From: Stutzerimonas degradans
GTDB taxonomy: Bacteria; Pseudomonadota; Gammaproteobacteria; Pseudomonadales; Pseudomonadaceae
Assembly (NCBI RefSeq): GCF_024448505.1
Contig: NZ_JAMOHV010000003.1
Span: forward strand, 1 to 64,000
DNA length: 64,000 nt
Direction of reading: 5' to 3'
How positions within the stretch are numbered: position 1 is the first letter of the stretch; the number at the start of each line of letters is the position of its first letter. Position numbers and translations under genes: made by a program. The notes beneath the pieces were generated by a model. That model was not told the origin of the DNA. It worked only from the letters and a program-made list of their open reading frames with translations, and made no database searches. Positions 50,004 to 59,742 of the stretch are shown here, piece by piece.

Positions 50004-51905
50004 TCAGCCGCGCATGAACGACAGGTGGATGTCGCTGCCGTAGCGACGGATGATCTCGCCCTTGGCCGCATGGAACGCGGCGACGTCATCCGCCTGGCCC
50101 GACTTGCCGAGCTTCCAGCGCGCCAGCTCCTCGGCGATCACGTCCATGAACAGTTCGGCCAGCAGCAGGCGCGCGGAATCGCGGAAGTTGCCGTGGCCGT
50201 CAACGTACAGCTGCACGGTGGGCGCGGCGGTGTTGATCAGAATCTTGCGCTCCGCCGCGCTGTACACCGCCCGGTCCATATCCTCGCCCAGATAGCGGAA
50301 CTCGTAGCCGGTGAACATGGCTTCGCCATGATCGCGCGCGGGGCGGTGTTTGCCGGTCGGCGGATGCGGCGCTTTGGGGTGATGAGCATGCGCCGCTGCC
50401 TGTTCGGCGATGACGATTTCGCACCAGGCCAGATAGCTGCCGGCACGCACGACGATCTCGCCACGCTCGGCGGTGGACTGACCGCTGACCGTCCATTGCA
50501 GATACGGCTCTTCGCCGAGGCTCCGCAGTTCGACCGCGGCGGGTAGCGGATCGATACGCAGGCCTTCGCTGAACGATGCGTCGACCTGCAGGATGGTGTC
50601 GTCGGGCAATTGCTGCCGATCGAACAGCAGGCGGACGTGGAACGGGTGCTCCGGCGGACGGTAGTAGAACGGCGTGCTGAAGCGCAGCGCCGCGACAGGC
50701 TCGCCAGCGCCGGCCGAAGCGGTCACCGCAGCAATTGCCGGCGGAACGACGCCGAAGTCATGGATCGCCGCCTGGTTCATGCGCTGCAGCAGGTGGTCGA
50801 TCATGTGCGCGGTGCGCCCCGAGGTGGTGGCGCGTTCCAGATGGCGGAGCTTTTCCTGCTCGGCCATCACGAAGGGCGCGATCAGCTGGCTGACCGCCCG
50901 CGAGAAGGCCGCCACCAGCGGCGTCTTCGCGTTGAGGCCGGCGCGTTCGTCGCTGATCACCGCCACGCCCTGGCCGAGTTGCTCGATCAATGCCGGGCAG
51001 CGCACCGTGCCGAACAGGTATTCGGTGCCGACCTGGTTCTCATAGTCGAACAGCTGGCAGTCCAGCACCGCCGTACCCGACAGCACCAGCAGGCCGCTGG
51101 TGCGCTCGTCGCCGCGCGGCACCAGATGCGCGTCCAGCGCGCGCTTTAGCGTCAGGCTGAAGGCGAAGGTCTGCTCGTCGCACTGGAACTCGCCCGGCTG
51201 GTCGGGGCCGAGCAGCAGCAGCGCCGGCGGCTCGTCGAAACGGATCCGCCCGCTGCGCTCGATCTCCACGCCATCGCGCAGTTGTGCAAGCTCCACGTGC
51301 CGACGGTTCAGCACATCGCGCAGGTAGATGTTGTTGGCCAGCGAATCGACCAGGGCGTTGTACTGGGAAATGCTCACCTGGCTGCTTTCGATGACGATGG
51401 CTACGCGGGTGCCATTGCCGGCGATGCCGAGGCGTTCGCGGTCGCGCTCGGTCACGGCGCGGTCCTGGCCGCCGTCGTCGTAGAGGTAGCCGCCGTTTTC
51501 GGCGCGGAACAGCTCGATGCGCGACAGCCGCCCTTCATGGATGGTTTCCAGCCAACCGTAGCCGAGGCCGAAGATCGCCTGCTTCAGGCCGCGGCCGAAG
51601 TAGCCGCGACCGCCGCCGATGCCCTGGGCCAGCGGGCTGTGGGCGCCGCCGTAGCTGAGAATGAAACAGGCGGTGGCGAACGGCATGCCCTGTGCCTGGT
51701 CGGTGACCGCCAGCAGGGCGCCGCGGCGGTGGCGTTCGTACTGGATGAGCAACTGCCCGGACACCGCAACGCCGGCCGCCTCCAGCCGGGCATAGCTGTC
51801 GTCGCTGTTGGTGAGCAGCTCGACCAGCGCCTTCTCGATCGAGGCGAAGCGCCGGGAGTCGATGTCGATGACGCGTTGATCCACCGGAATTGCATTGACG
51901 GCCAT
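50004..51905 (-). CDS. Orphan GHKL (Hsp90/MutL-like) ATPase of unknown function
   Basis: A 633-aa cytosolic protein. The N-terminal GHKL fold shows the N-box EKALVELLTNSDDSY (Glu29, Asn33, Asp36), a G1 box TDQAQGMPF (Asp69, with Ala in place of the first Gly) and a G2 lid GIGGGRGYFGRGLKQAIFGLG (95-115). A long middle region follows. A His/Pro-rich linker near 500 leads to a C-terminal domain with KILINTAAPTVQLYVDG and an amphipathic helix. It is not HtpG, MutL or GyrB by layout. It appears to be a single-gene unit with no partner of recognised function. Confidence 0.7.
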   Translation of the reverse strand: MAVNAIPVDQRVIDIDSRRFASIEKALVELLTNSDDSYARLEAAGVAVSGQLLIQYERHRRGALLAVTDQAQGMPFATACFILSYGGAHSPLAQGIGGGRGYFGRGLKQAIFGLGYGWLETIHEGRLSRIELFRAENGGYLYDDGGQDRAVTERDRERLGIAGNGTRVAIVIESSQVSISQYNALVDSLANNIYLRDVLNRRHVELAQLRDGVEIERSGRIRFDEPPALLLLGPDQPGEFQCDEQTFAFSLTLKRALDAHLVPRGDERTSGLLVLSGTAVLDCQLFDYENQVGTEYLFGTVRCPALIEQLGQGVAVISDERAGLNAKTPLVAAFSRAVSQLIAPFVMAEQEKLRHLERATTSGRTAHMIDHLLQRMNQAAIHDFGVVPPAIAAVTASAGAGEPVAALRFSTPFYYRPPEHPFHVRLLFDRQQLPDDTILQVDASFSEGLRIDPLPAAVELRSLGEEPYLQWTVSGQSTAERGEIVVRAGSYLAWCEIVIAEQAAAHAHHPKAPHPPTGKHRPARDHGEAMFTGYEFRYLGEDMDRAVYSAAERKILINTAAPTVQLYVDGHGNFRDSARLLLAELFMDVIAEELARWKLGKSGQADDVAAFHAAKGEIIRRYGSDIHLSFMRG

Positions 51906-52006
51906 CGGCTTGCCTCGCTTTGCATGGGGGCGGCGCGCCGGGACGGATGCAGTGGCGCGCTCGATGCCACTGAAGCTAGCAGCGCAACGCCGGCAAGGCG
52001 AGGTGG

Positions 52007-53239
52007 CTAGTGGTCGCGCAGCCAGCGCAGCATGCCTGCCGCCGCGGCCCGCCCGCTGGCGAAACAGGCGGTCAGCAGATAGCCGCCGGTGGGCGCTTCC
52101 CAGTCGAGCATTTCACCGGCGCAGAACACGCCGGGCAGCCGCTTGAGCATCAGCTGCGCATCCAGTTCCTCGAATGGCACGCCGCCGGCGCTGCTAATCG
52201 CCTCGTCCAGCGGCCGTGCGCGGACGAGACGGAGCGGCAGCGCCTTGATGGCGGCGGCCAGCGCCGCGGTGTCCTGAAAGGTCGCGGTGTCGGTCAGCTC
52301 GCGCAACAGCGCCGCTTTGACACCGTCGAGCTTGAGCTGGCGATGCAGGTGCTTGGCCATCGACTGCGAGCCACGCGGTTTGGCCAGCGCGCTGGCGATC
52401 TGCGTCTGGCTGCGATCCGGCAATAGGTCGAGCAGCACGGTGGCGTCTCCCTGCCGATTGATCCGTTCGCGAATTTCCGCGGAGAGCGCGTAGACCAGAC
52501 TGCCCTCGATACCCGTTGCGGTGAGCACGAACTCGCCTTTGCGTGGGGCTTCGCCGGGCAGCGCGAGGCTGACGGTCTTCAGCGGCGCGCCGGCGAACTT
52601 CTGCTGCAGGTGATCGCTCCAGACGTGCACCTCGAAGCCGCAGTTGGCCGGCCGCAGCGGCGCAACGCTGACGCCGCGTGCCTGCAGCAGCGGCACCCAG
52701 GCGCCGTCGGAGCCCAGCCGCGCCCAGCTGCCGCCGCCGAGGGCGAGCAGGGTGGCGTCGGCGTCGAGCAGATGCTCGCCGTCCGGCCCGGCGATGCGCA
52801 GCTGCCCGCGCTCGTTCCAGCCCAGCCAGCGATGGCGCGTATGGATGTGCACGCCGCCGTCGCGCAGGCGTCTGAGCCAGGCGCGCAGCAGCGGCGCGGC
52901 CTTCATGTCGGTGGGGAATACCCGGCCGGAGCTGCCGACGAAGGTGTCGATGCCCAGACCGTGAATCCACTGGCGCAGCGCATCCGGACCGAAGGCTTCC
53001 AGCAGCGGGCGCAGTACATCGGCACGTTCGCGGTAGCGGCCGACGAACGTGGCGAAGTCCTCGGCGTGGGTGATGTTCATTCCGCCGACGCCGGCCAGCA
53101 GGAACTTGCGGCCGACCGAAGGCATCGCATCGTAAAGCTCGACCGCGACGCCGGCCTGGCTCAGCACCTCGGCCGCCATCAGACCGGCGGGGCCGCCGCC
53201 GATGATGGCGACGCGGGACGAGCGGGCGGAACGGGTCAT
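52007..53239 (-). CDS. HI0933/BaiN-type flavoprotein (TIGR03862-like)
   Basis: A 410-aa FAD-binding oxidoreductase with VAIIGGGPAGLMAAEVLSQAG at the N-terminus, GRKFLLAGVGGMNITHAE and the C-terminal PGVFCAGEMLDWEAPTGGYLL. The family is often annotated as aminoacetone oxidase-like, but its substrate is not known. The ATG at 53239 gives the normal N-terminus; longer in-frame starts lack similarity. Confidence 0.88.
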   Translation of the reverse strand: MTRSARSSRVAIIGGGPAGLMAAEVLSQAGVAVELYDAMPSVGRKFLLAGVGGMNITHAEDFATFVGRYRERADVLRPLLEAFGPDALRQWIHGLGIDTFVGSSGRVFPTDMKAAPLLRAWLRRLRDGGVHIHTRHRWLGWNERGQLRIAGPDGEHLLDADATLLALGGGSWARLGSDGAWVPLLQARGVSVAPLRPANCGFEVHVWSDHLQQKFAGAPLKTVSLALPGEAPRKGEFVLTATGIEGSLVYALSAEIRERINRQGDATVLLDLLPDRSQTQIASALAKPRGSQSMAKHLHRQLKLDGVKAALLRELTDTATFQDTAALAAAIKALPLRLVRARPLDEAISSAGGVPFEELDAQLMLKRLPGVFCAGEMLDWEAPTGGYLLTACFASGRAAAAGMLRWLRDH

Positions 53240-53383
53240 GGCGCAAGCCTGGCGAAAAATGAAGGGCGGGCATTGTAGCGAGTCGTCGTGGCGCTGGCAG
53301 CGCGGCTGCGCCGGCAAACTTGACCGCAGCCGGTTCTGCGTCGATGCTTGCGCGCGTGATGCATATCCCGTCGGAGAGAACCC

Positions 53384-53851
53384 ATGAAAGGCCAGGCACC
53401 GGTAGTCGAATATCTGAAGGAGCTGCTGCGCGGCGAGCTGGCGGCACGCGATCAGTACTTCCTGCATTCGCGCATGTATGCCGATTGGGGCTTCAGCCGG
53501 CTTTACGAGCGCATCGACCACGAGATGCAGGAAGAAACCGAGCACGCCGATGCGCTGCTCAAGCGCATCCTGTTCCTCGAAGGCACCCCGGACATGACGC
53601 CCGAAGCGATCAATCCCGGCCACACGGTGCCGGACATGCTGCGCAGCGATCTGGCGCTGGAGTACAAGGTCCGCGCCGCGCTGGCCAAGGGCATCGCCCT
53701 GGCCGAGCAGCACGGCGACTACGCGACCCGCGACATCCTGGCCGCGCAGCTGCAGGACACCGAGGAAGACCACGCCTACTGGCTCGAGCAGCAGCTCGGC
53801 CTGATCGACCGTATCGGTCTGCAGAACTACCTGCAATCGCAGGCCAGCTAA
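53384..53851 (+). CDS. bfrA: Bacterial ferritin (FtnA/BfrA-like)
   Basis: A 155-aa four-helix iron-storage protein. Ferroxidase ligands Glu18, Glu51 and His54 are present, with [17 protein letters not shown] supplying the second half. At the position of the Bfr haem ligand Met52 there is Thr52 (EETEHAD), as in P. aeruginosa BfrA, which was shown to be a ferritin rather than a haem bacterioferritin. There bfrA follows katA; here it lies about 38 kb away. Confidence 0.9.
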   Translation: MKGQAPVVEYLKELLRGELAARDQYFLHSRMYADWGFSRLYERIDHEMQEETEHADALLKRILFLEGTPDMTPEAINPGHTVPDMLRSDLALEYKVRAALAKGIALAEQHGDYATRDILAAQLQDTEEDHAYWLEQQLGLIDRIGLQNYLQSQAS

Positions 53852-53862
53852 GCTGCGTTCAT

Positions 53863-53889
53863 CGCGAGACTGCGCCCGGCGCGTCTCGC
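53863..53889. terminator. Hairpin between ferritin and chemoreceptor genes
   Basis: CGCGAGAC pairs with GTCTCGCG around an 11-base loop, between two convergent genes. Flanking T residues are few (GTCTTCCC), so it is only a possible terminator. Confidence 0.4.
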
Positions 53890-53905
53890 GGTCTTCCCGT
53901 AGTCC

Positions 53906-55825
53906 TCAGAGCCGGAAACGGCTCACCATCGTCTGCAACTGACCGCCCAACCGCGCCAGCTCGATACTCGAGGCGGCGGTTTCCTGGCTGGCCGCGGCGG
54001 TCTGCTCCGATACATCGCGCACATTCACCACGCTGCGGCTGATCTCTTCGGCCACCGCGCTCTGCTCCTCGGCGGCCGCGGCGATCTGCTGGTTCATCGC
54101 TTGGATGTTCGACACCGTGCGGGTGATGCTGCCCAGCGATGCACCGGCACGGCGCGCCAGCTCGACGCCGCTGTCGGTGAGGTCGCGGCTGGTGTGCATG
54201 ATCGTCGCGACCTCTTGCGTGCCGTTCTGCAGCGCGGCCACCAGCCCTTCGATTTCCTCGGTGGATTTCTGCGTGCGTTGCGCCAGCCCGCGCACCTCGT
54301 CGGCGACCACGGCGAAGCCACGCCCGGCCTCGCCGGCGCGTGCCGCCTCGATGGCAGCGTTGAGTGCCAGCAGGTTGGTCTGCTCGGCAACCGCGCGGAT
54401 CACCGTCATCACGCTGCCGATCTTGTCGCTCTCTTGCTGCAGTGCGGTCATTGCCTGGGTCGAACGCTCCACCGCCTCGGCCATGCGCTCGATTTGCGAG
54501 ACCACCTCGGTCACCACGCGATCGCCCTCGCGGGCTTCGCTGTCCGCGTCGGTGGCGGCTTGGGCCGCCTGTTCGGCGTTGCGTGCGACTTCCTGCACGG
54601 TGGCCGACATCTCGTGCATGGCGGTGGCGACCTGATCGGTTTCTTCCTTCTGGCTGTTCACCCCGGCGCTGGTCTGCCGGGTGACGGCGGACAGCTCTTC
54701 GGCGGCGGCGCTGATCTGGCTGACGCCATCGCGAATGCCGCCGATCAGCTCGCGCAGGGTCGCGCCCATCTGCTGGATGCCGCGCTGCAGCACGCCGAGT
54801 TCGTCGCGCCGCTGAACCGGCGCGGTGGCGCTGAGGTCGCCGGAGGCGATGCGCTCGACGTCGGCCAGGGTGGCGCGCAGCGGCAGGATGATCTGCCGGG
54901 TGATCAACCACGCCGCGAGCACGCCGAGCAGCAGCGCGAGCAGGGTGCTGACCAGCAGCTGGCTGCGCGCCGCGGCGCTTTCGCTGTCGAGCTGATCGAG
55001 CTGGTACTGGTAGAGCGTGTCGCTGATGCGCACGATTTCCTTCTGCTGGTCGGTCATCTCCTGGCGCGACTTGGCGATGGCCTGGATGGCCGCTTCCAGC
55101 GACTCGATGGTGGTGCGGTATTGGTCGAGTGCCGCTGCGACGCCCTGGATCGCCTGGCGGTGCGCATCGAGCGCCAGGCTCTGCTCGGCAATGCTGGCCT
55201 GCGCCGCGTCGAGCTGCGTGTAGACCGCTTGGGCGGCGGCGTTGCCGGGTGCCGCCATGTAGACGCGCAGCAGGTACTGCGCGCGCTGTACGTCTTCTTT
55301 GATGCGGGTGATGGCGAGCAGCTGGGCGAAGCGTTGCGCGTCATCCTCCGGCAGCTGCAGCACGCCTTCGGTGACGCCGGCGGTCAGCTCGTGCAGGTGG
55401 TTGGCGGCGGCTTCGATCGAGGCTCGTGCGTCGTTCGCCTGCGCGTAGGCGCGGCGCATGTCGTTCAGCGAATTCTGGTACTGCGCGTTGTAACCGGCCT
55501 GCTCCTTGAGCAGTGCGGCGTCGGCGGGATGCTTGAAGCTATTGAGCAGTTCGGTCTGCTGCGCGATGTACACGGCGAGGTTGTTGTCCAGCCGCGCGGT
55601 CGATTCGCTGTCGCCGTTGGCCAGCATGAATTGCAGACGGGCGATGCGCAGGTCGGTCAGCGTCTTGTTGAGCAGCGAGATGTCGGTCATCCAGCCGCTG
55701 CGCTGGATGACGCCGCCCAGGCTGCCCCAGCCGCTCCACGCGAGGATGAGGGTGAGGGTGAGTACGGCGCCGAAGCCCAGCGCGAGCTTCCTGCTGACGC
55801 CCATGTTTGCAAACCAGTTGTGCAT
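53906..55825 (-). CDS. Methyl-accepting chemotaxis protein with HBM-like sensor
   Basis: A 639-aa chemoreceptor with TM1 at about 13-33 and an all-helical periplasmic sensor of about 255 residues, the size of a helical bimodular (HBM) domain. TM2 is at about 290-308, HAMP at about 309-361. The cytoplasmic signalling hairpin contains [19 protein letters not shown] and [22 protein letters not shown] receptors of pseudomonads often sense organic acids; the ligand here is not known. Confidence 0.9.
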   Translation of the reverse strand: MHNWFANMGVSRKLALGFGAVLTLTLILAWSGWGSLGGVIQRSGWMTDISLLNKTLTDLRIARLQFMLANGDSESTARLDNNLAVYIAQQTELLNSFKHPADAALLKEQAGYNAQYQNSLNDMRRAYAQANDARASIEAAANHLHELTAGVTEGVLQLPEDDAQRFAQLLAITRIKEDVQRAQYLLRVYMAAPGNAAAQAVYTQLDAAQASIAEQSLALDAHRQAIQGVAAALDQYRTTIESLEAAIQAIAKSRQEMTDQQKEIVRISDTLYQYQLDQLDSESAAARSQLLVSTLLALLLGVLAAWLITRQIILPLRATLADVERIASGDLSATAPVQRRDELGVLQRGIQQMGATLRELIGGIRDGVSQISAAAEELSAVTRQTSAGVNSQKEETDQVATAMHEMSATVQEVARNAEQAAQAATDADSEAREGDRVVTEVVSQIERMAEAVERSTQAMTALQQESDKIGSVMTVIRAVAEQTNLLALNAAIEAARAGEAGRGFAVVADEVRGLAQRTQKSTEEIEGLVAALQNGTQEVATIMHTSRDLTDSGVELARRAGASLGSITRTVSNIQAMNQQIAAAAEEQSAVAEEISRSVVNVRDVSEQTAAASQETAASSIELARLGGQLQTMVSRFRL

Positions 55826-55950
55826 GACAGTTCAACCATGATGAGGAGTTCGTTCCGAACGAGCGGCCTTGTGAGCGGCCCGCCGGTGTCTTCGCTCCCG
55901 CTGTCGGCGGTCGACATGCAAACTTGAATGTAAGGCAAGAAATAGCCGGT

Positions 55951-55968
55951 GCCCGCGTGGCCGCGGGC
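55951..55968 (-). terminator. Possible terminator after cueR
   Basis: GCCCGCG pairs with CGCGGGC around TGGC, nested within GCCGG/CCGGC arms. On the minus strand it follows the cueR stop and is followed by CTATTTCTT. Weak T-tract. Confidence 0.45.
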
Positions 55969-55985
55969 TGGCCGGCGGCTTCGGA

Positions 55986-56423
55986 TCAGCGCTCGGCAGG
56001 TGGCGCCGGTTCCGCGCCGGTACTGGCTGTACAACAGCCCGTCTCGATGCCGCGCAGGATCGGGCAGTCCGGACGGTCGTCGCCGGCGCAGTGGTCGACC
56101 AGCTCCTGCAACGTGTCGCGCAGGCCGACCAGTTCGGCGATTTTGCGGTTCAGTTCGACGATATGCCCGGCGGCCAGCGCCTTGACGTCGGCACTGGCGC
56201 GCTGGCGATCCTGCCAGAGCGTGAGCAGCCGGCCGACTTCCTCGAGCGAGAAGCCCAGGTCGCGGGCGCGCTTGATGAAGCCCAGGCGGTGCAGGTCGTC
56301 GCTACCGTAGCGACGGTAGCCGTTGGCGCCGCGCCCGGCCGGAGTGATCAGGCCGATGGATTCGTAGTAGCGGATCATCTTCGCCGACAGGCCGCTGCGC
56401 GCGGCTGCTTGACCGATATTCAT
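55986..56423 (-). CDS. cueR: Copper-responsive MerR-family activator CueR
   Basis: A 145-aa regulator with an N-terminal MerR helix-turn-helix (MNIGQAAARSGLSAKMIRYYE) and a dimerisation helix. The Cu(I) loop has Cys112 and Cys120 (CAGDDRPDC), with Ser77, the mark of monovalent-ion sensors. A terminal Cys-Cys pair (130-131) is also typical. It lies 23 bases downstream of copA on the same strand, and a matching operator precedes copA. Confidence 0.95.
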   Translation of the reverse strand: MNIGQAAARSGLSAKMIRYYESIGLITPAGRGANGYRRYGSDDLHRLGFIKRARDLGFSLEEVGRLLTLWQDRQRASADVKALAAGHIVELNRKIAELVGLRDTLQELVDHCAGDDRPDCPILRGIETGCCTASTGAEPAPPAER

Positions 56424-56446
56424 GCTGCCTCCGTGTGCTCGTCGTT

Positions 56447-58825
56447 TCAGGGTTTCCAGCGCTTAAGCAGCAGCGCGTTGCTTACCACGCTGACGCTCGA
56501 CAGCGCCATCGCCGCGCCGGCCACCACCGGGCTGAGAAAGCCCAGCGCCGCCAGCGGAATGCCCACCAGGTTGTAGATGAAGGCCCAGAACAGATTCTGC
56601 TGGATCTTGCGGTAGGTGCGTCGGCTGATTTCTAGCGCCGCCGGCACCAGCCGCGGATCGCCGCGCATCAGGGTGATGCCGGCGGCGTGCATGGCCACAT
56701 CGGTACCGCCACCCATGGCGATGCCGACGTCCGCCGCGGCCAGGGCCGGGGCGTCGTTGATGCCGTCGCCGACCATCGCCACCACGGCGCCGCCTTTCTT
56801 CAGCTCCGCCACGGTAGCGGCCTTGTCCGCTGGCAGCACCTCGGCATGCACGTCATCGATGTGCAGCGCTTCGGCCACCACCCGCGCGCTGCCGCGGTTG
56901 TCGCCGGTGATCAGGTGGCTGCGGATATGCCGTGCCGCGAGCCCGGCAATCGCCGCGGCGGCACCGTCCTTGAGGCTGTCACCGAAAGCGAACAGGCCGA
57001 GGATGCGCGGCTCGGGCGTATGCTCCACCAGCCAGGAGAGGGTGCGGCCCTCGGCTTCCCAGCGCTGGGCGGTGTCCAGCAGCTCACCCGGCTGCAGGCC
57101 GTACTCCTCGAGCATGCGCCGGTTGCCCAGCGCCAGCTGCTGGCCGTCCAGCGATCCGGCGATGCCACGACCGCTCAGGGCCTGGCTCTTCTGCACATCC
57201 GGCACGGCGATGCCGTCGGCTTCGCAGCGTTCCAGCACGGCGCGCGCCAGCGGGTGTTCGCTGCCTCGCTGCAGGGCGCCGGCCAGGCGCAGTATTCGCG
57301 CTTCGTCGCCGTCCACGGCATGCAGGTGGATGATCTGCGGCTTGCCCGAGGTGAGCGTGCCCGTCTTGTCGAAGGCCACCGCCGTGACCGCATGGGCGAC
57401 TTCCAGCGCCTCGGCGTCCTTGATCAGGATGCCGTGACGCGCCGCCACCCCGGTGCCGGCCATGATCGCCGCGGGGGTCGCCAGGCCGAGGGCGCAGGGG
57501 CAGGCGATGACCAGCACGGCGACGGCATTGATCAGCGCGGTTTCCAGCGCTGCGCCGGCGAGCAGCCAGCCGAGCAGGGTGAATACGGCGATCACCAGCA
57601 CCGCCGGGACGAACACCTGGCTGACCTTGTCCACCAGCTTCTGGATCGGCGCCTTGGCTGCCTGGGCGTCCTCCACCAGGCGGATGATCCGCGCCAGCAC
57701 GGTCTCGCCGCCGAGCGCGGTGGTGCGCACCAGCAGGCGGCCTTCGCCATTGATCGCGCCGCCGGTGATGCGGTCGCCGGGACGCTTGTCGACCGGCAGG
57801 CTCTCGCCGCTGATCAGTGCCTCGTCGGCCTGGCTTTCGCCTTCGAGCACCTCACCATCCACCGGGAAACGCTCGCCCGGCTTGACCAGCACCCGATCAC
57901 CCAGGCGCAGCGCGGCGATTGCCACGTCTTCCTCGCGACCGTCGACGACGCGCGTGGCGCGTTCCGGGCGCAGCGCCTCCAGCGCGCGGATCGCCGCGCT
58001 GGTCTGGCGCTTGGCGCGGCTTTCCAGGTACTTGCCGAGCAGTACCAGGGCGATCACCACCGCCGAGGCCTCGAAGTACAGGTGTGGCATCTGTCCGGCC
58101 GGCGTCGCCCACCACTGGTACAGGCTCAGGCCGTAGCCGGCGCTGGTGCCGAGCGCGACCAGCAGGTCCATATTGCCGGCGCCGGCGCGTAGCGCCTTCC
58201 AGCCGGCGACATAGAAACGCGCACCGAGAATGAACTGCACCGGCGTGGCGAGCAGAAACTGCATCCACGCCGGCAGCATCCAGTGCAGCCCGAACAGGTC
58301 GCCGAACATGGGGATGACCAGCGGTGCGGCCAGCAGCAGGGCAATCAGTACGGCCAGGCGTTCGCGGCGCAGCCGCCGTTCGGCATTGTCGGCGCCGCGC
58401 GGTTGCGCCTGCTCGATCACCTGTGCGTGGTAACCGGCGCCTTCCACCGCCTGGATTAGGGCGTTTGACTCCAGCGTGCCGAGCAGCTCCACCCGCGCGC
58501 GTTCGCTGGCCAGGTTCACCGCCGCGCTGCGCACACCGGGGACCTTGAGCAGCGCGCGCTCGACGCGGCCGACGCAGCTGGCGCAGGTCATGCCTTCGAT
58601 GGCCAGTTCCACCACCTGGGTCGGCACGCTGTAGCCAGCGCTTTCCACCGTCTGGATCAGCGTCGCGAGTTCGCTGCCGTCGGCGTCGACGCGCACCTGT
58701 TCGCTGGCCAGGTTGACCGCCGCCGCGGTGACACCCGGCACCTTGCGCAGCGCGCGCTCGACGCGGCCGGCACAGCTGGCGCAGGTCATGCCGCTGACGG
58801 GGAGGGTGAAGGTGGTCGTGGACAT
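56447..58825 (-). CDS. copA: Cu(I)-exporting P1B-type ATPase
   Basis: A 792-aa copper efflux pump. It has two N-terminal heavy-metal domains, each with GMTCASC (first at residues 12-18, second near 80). Eight membrane helices include the ion-pore [13 protein letters not shown]. Also present are the phosphorylated aspartate in [13 protein letters not shown], the HP motif GSEHPLA and [20 protein letters not shown]. Exports Cu(I) to the periplasm. Transcribed with cueR from the operator at 58852. Confidence 0.95.
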   Translation of the reverse strand: MSTTTFTLPVSGMTCASCAGRVERALRKVPGVTAAAVNLASEQVRVDADGSELATLIQTVESAGYSVPTQVVELAIEGMTCASCVGRVERALLKVPGVRSAAVNLASERARVELLGTLESNALIQAVEGAGYHAQVIEQAQPRGADNAERRLRRERLAVLIALLLAAPLVIPMFGDLFGLHWMLPAWMQFLLATPVQFILGARFYVAGWKALRAGAGNMDLLVALGTSAGYGLSLYQWWATPAGQMPHLYFEASAVVIALVLLGKYLESRAKRQTSAAIRALEALRPERATRVVDGREEDVAIAALRLGDRVLVKPGERFPVDGEVLEGESQADEALISGESLPVDKRPGDRITGGAINGEGRLLVRTTALGGETVLARIIRLVEDAQAAKAPIQKLVDKVSQVFVPAVLVIAVFTLLGWLLAGAALETALINAVAVLVIACPCALGLATPAAIMAGTGVAARHGILIKDAEALEVAHAVTAVAFDKTGTLTSGKPQIIHLHAVDGDEARILRLAGALQRGSEHPLARAVLERCEADGIAVPDVQKSQALSGRGIAGSLDGQQLALGNRRMLEEYGLQPGELLDTAQRWEAEGRTLSWLVEHTPEPRILGLFAFGDSLKDGAAAAIAGLAARHIRSHLITGDNRGSARVVAEALHIDDVHAEVLPADKAATVAELKKGGAVVAMVGDGINDAPALAAADVGIAMGGGTDVAMHAAGITLMRGDPRLVPAALEISRRTYRKIQQNLFWAFIYNLVGIPLAALGFLSPVVAGAAMALSSVSVVSNALLLKRWKP

Positions 58826-58851
58826 GGCGAGACTCCTCGATGACTACCGGC

Positions 58852-58882
58852 AGGATCAACCTTGACCCTGCTGGAAGGTCAA
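58852..58882 (-). promoter_or_regulatory. CueR-type promoter/operator of copA
   Basis: On the minus strand TTGACC (58882-58877) and GATCCT (58857-58852) are separated by 19 bases, the overlong spacing typical of MerR-family promoters. The dyad ACCTT...AAGGT (58859-58879) fills the spacer, as in known CueR operators. It lies 27 bases before the copA ATG. Confidence 0.85.
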
Positions 58883-58913
58883 GCCCGAAGCGACGCGATG
58901 TGCGCCTCGCGGC

Positions 58914-59546
58914 TCAGGCTTGCTCCGGCCAGTCGCCGATCAGGCCGCGGAACAGCGGATCGATCAGCGCGGCTGCTTCGGTGGGCGGGTCGAACAGCTG
59001 GTTGTCGCGCGTGTAGTCGCTGAACAGGCCGACCACCAGCGCGTGCAGCGAGAGCGCCGCCAGCCGTGGGGTGACGCCGGGGCGCAGGCAGGTCGCGGCG
59101 CTGGTGAAGAGTTTCTCGCACAGTTCGATGAACTGGTTGATGAACGCCTGGTGGCGTTCCTCGGCGTCGCGCAATTCGTCGGTGAATTCGCAGCGGTGCA
59201 GCAGGATGGTGAAGATGCGCCGCTTTTGTTCGTGCCGGGCGAGCGCCGCCAGTGCCTCGACAGTGAGATCGCGCAGGATTTGCAGCGAGTCCAGCGGCGA
59301 GCGTGCATCGCAGCTGTACAGACGTTCGGTGATCTGCTCGGGCGGCAGACGCACCTGGTTGAGCATCTCGTGGAACAGGTGAGCCTTGTTCTGAAAGTGC
59401 CAGTACACCGCGCCACGCGTCACGCCGGCATCGCGGGCGATCTGGTCGAGGCTGGTGTGGGCCACGCCCTTGTCCAGAAACAGATGTTCGGCGGAGGCCA
59501 GAATGGCGATACGGGTCTTCTCCGCGTCTTCTTTGGTGCGGCGCAT
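58914..59546 (-). CDS. TetR-family repressor, TtgR/AcrR type
   Basis: A 210-aa regulator starting MRRTKEDAEKTRIAILASAE. The helix-turn-helix is TSLDQIARDAGVTRGAVYWHFQNKAHLF. The C-terminal ligand domain resembles the TtgR/AcrR group that binds drugs and solvents. It is divergent from a Bcr/CflA efflux gene, and a TtgR-like operator sits between them, so it probably represses both. Confidence 0.88.
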   Translation of the reverse strand: MRRTKEDAEKTRIAILASAEHLFLDKGVAHTSLDQIARDAGVTRGAVYWHFQNKAHLFHEMLNQVRLPPEQITERLYSCDARSPLDSLQILRDLTVEALAALARHEQKRRIFTILLHRCEFTDELRDAEERHQAFINQFIELCEKLFTSAATCLRPGVTPRLAALSLHALVVGLFSDYTRDNQLFDPPTEAAALIDPLFRGLIGDWPEQA

Positions 59547-59637
59547 GGCTCGGGTTCCGGGCGGCCCGGGGCCGCGTCAGCGATCGATCGATGAAAGCAA
59601 GGCGCGGAGCGACGCTCCGAAGGCTTGCCGATGAATG

Positions 59638-59660
59638 TTTACAATCGAGCGTGTATGTAA
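59638..59660. promoter_or_regulatory. TtgR-like operator in the tetR/MFS divergent region
   Basis: TTTACAA at 59638-59644 and TGTAA at 59656-59660 form an inverted repeat with central TCGAGCGTGTA. The arrangement closely follows the P. putida TtgR operator (TTTACAA, then ATGTAA at the same distance). A further TGTAAA at about 59675 may extend it. Confidence 0.6.
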
Positions 59661-59742
59661 CAGCATCCGGCATTCCTGTAAACGTTCGCGGTCCTACGCC
59701 AGGCGACCCGTCGTCGCGCCCCCGCCTTTCCTGTGAGCCTGT

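Noticed and set aside
54101-55927. A 608-codon plus-strand frame over the chemoreceptor gene
   Set aside because: It mirrors a helical, Ala/Gln-rich coding sequence. Its Gly/Asp/Val-rich repeats are the reverse reading of the coiled coil.
56687-58192. A 501-codon plus-strand frame inside copA
   Set aside because: It is antisense to invariant P-type ATPase motifs; no homology is recognisable.
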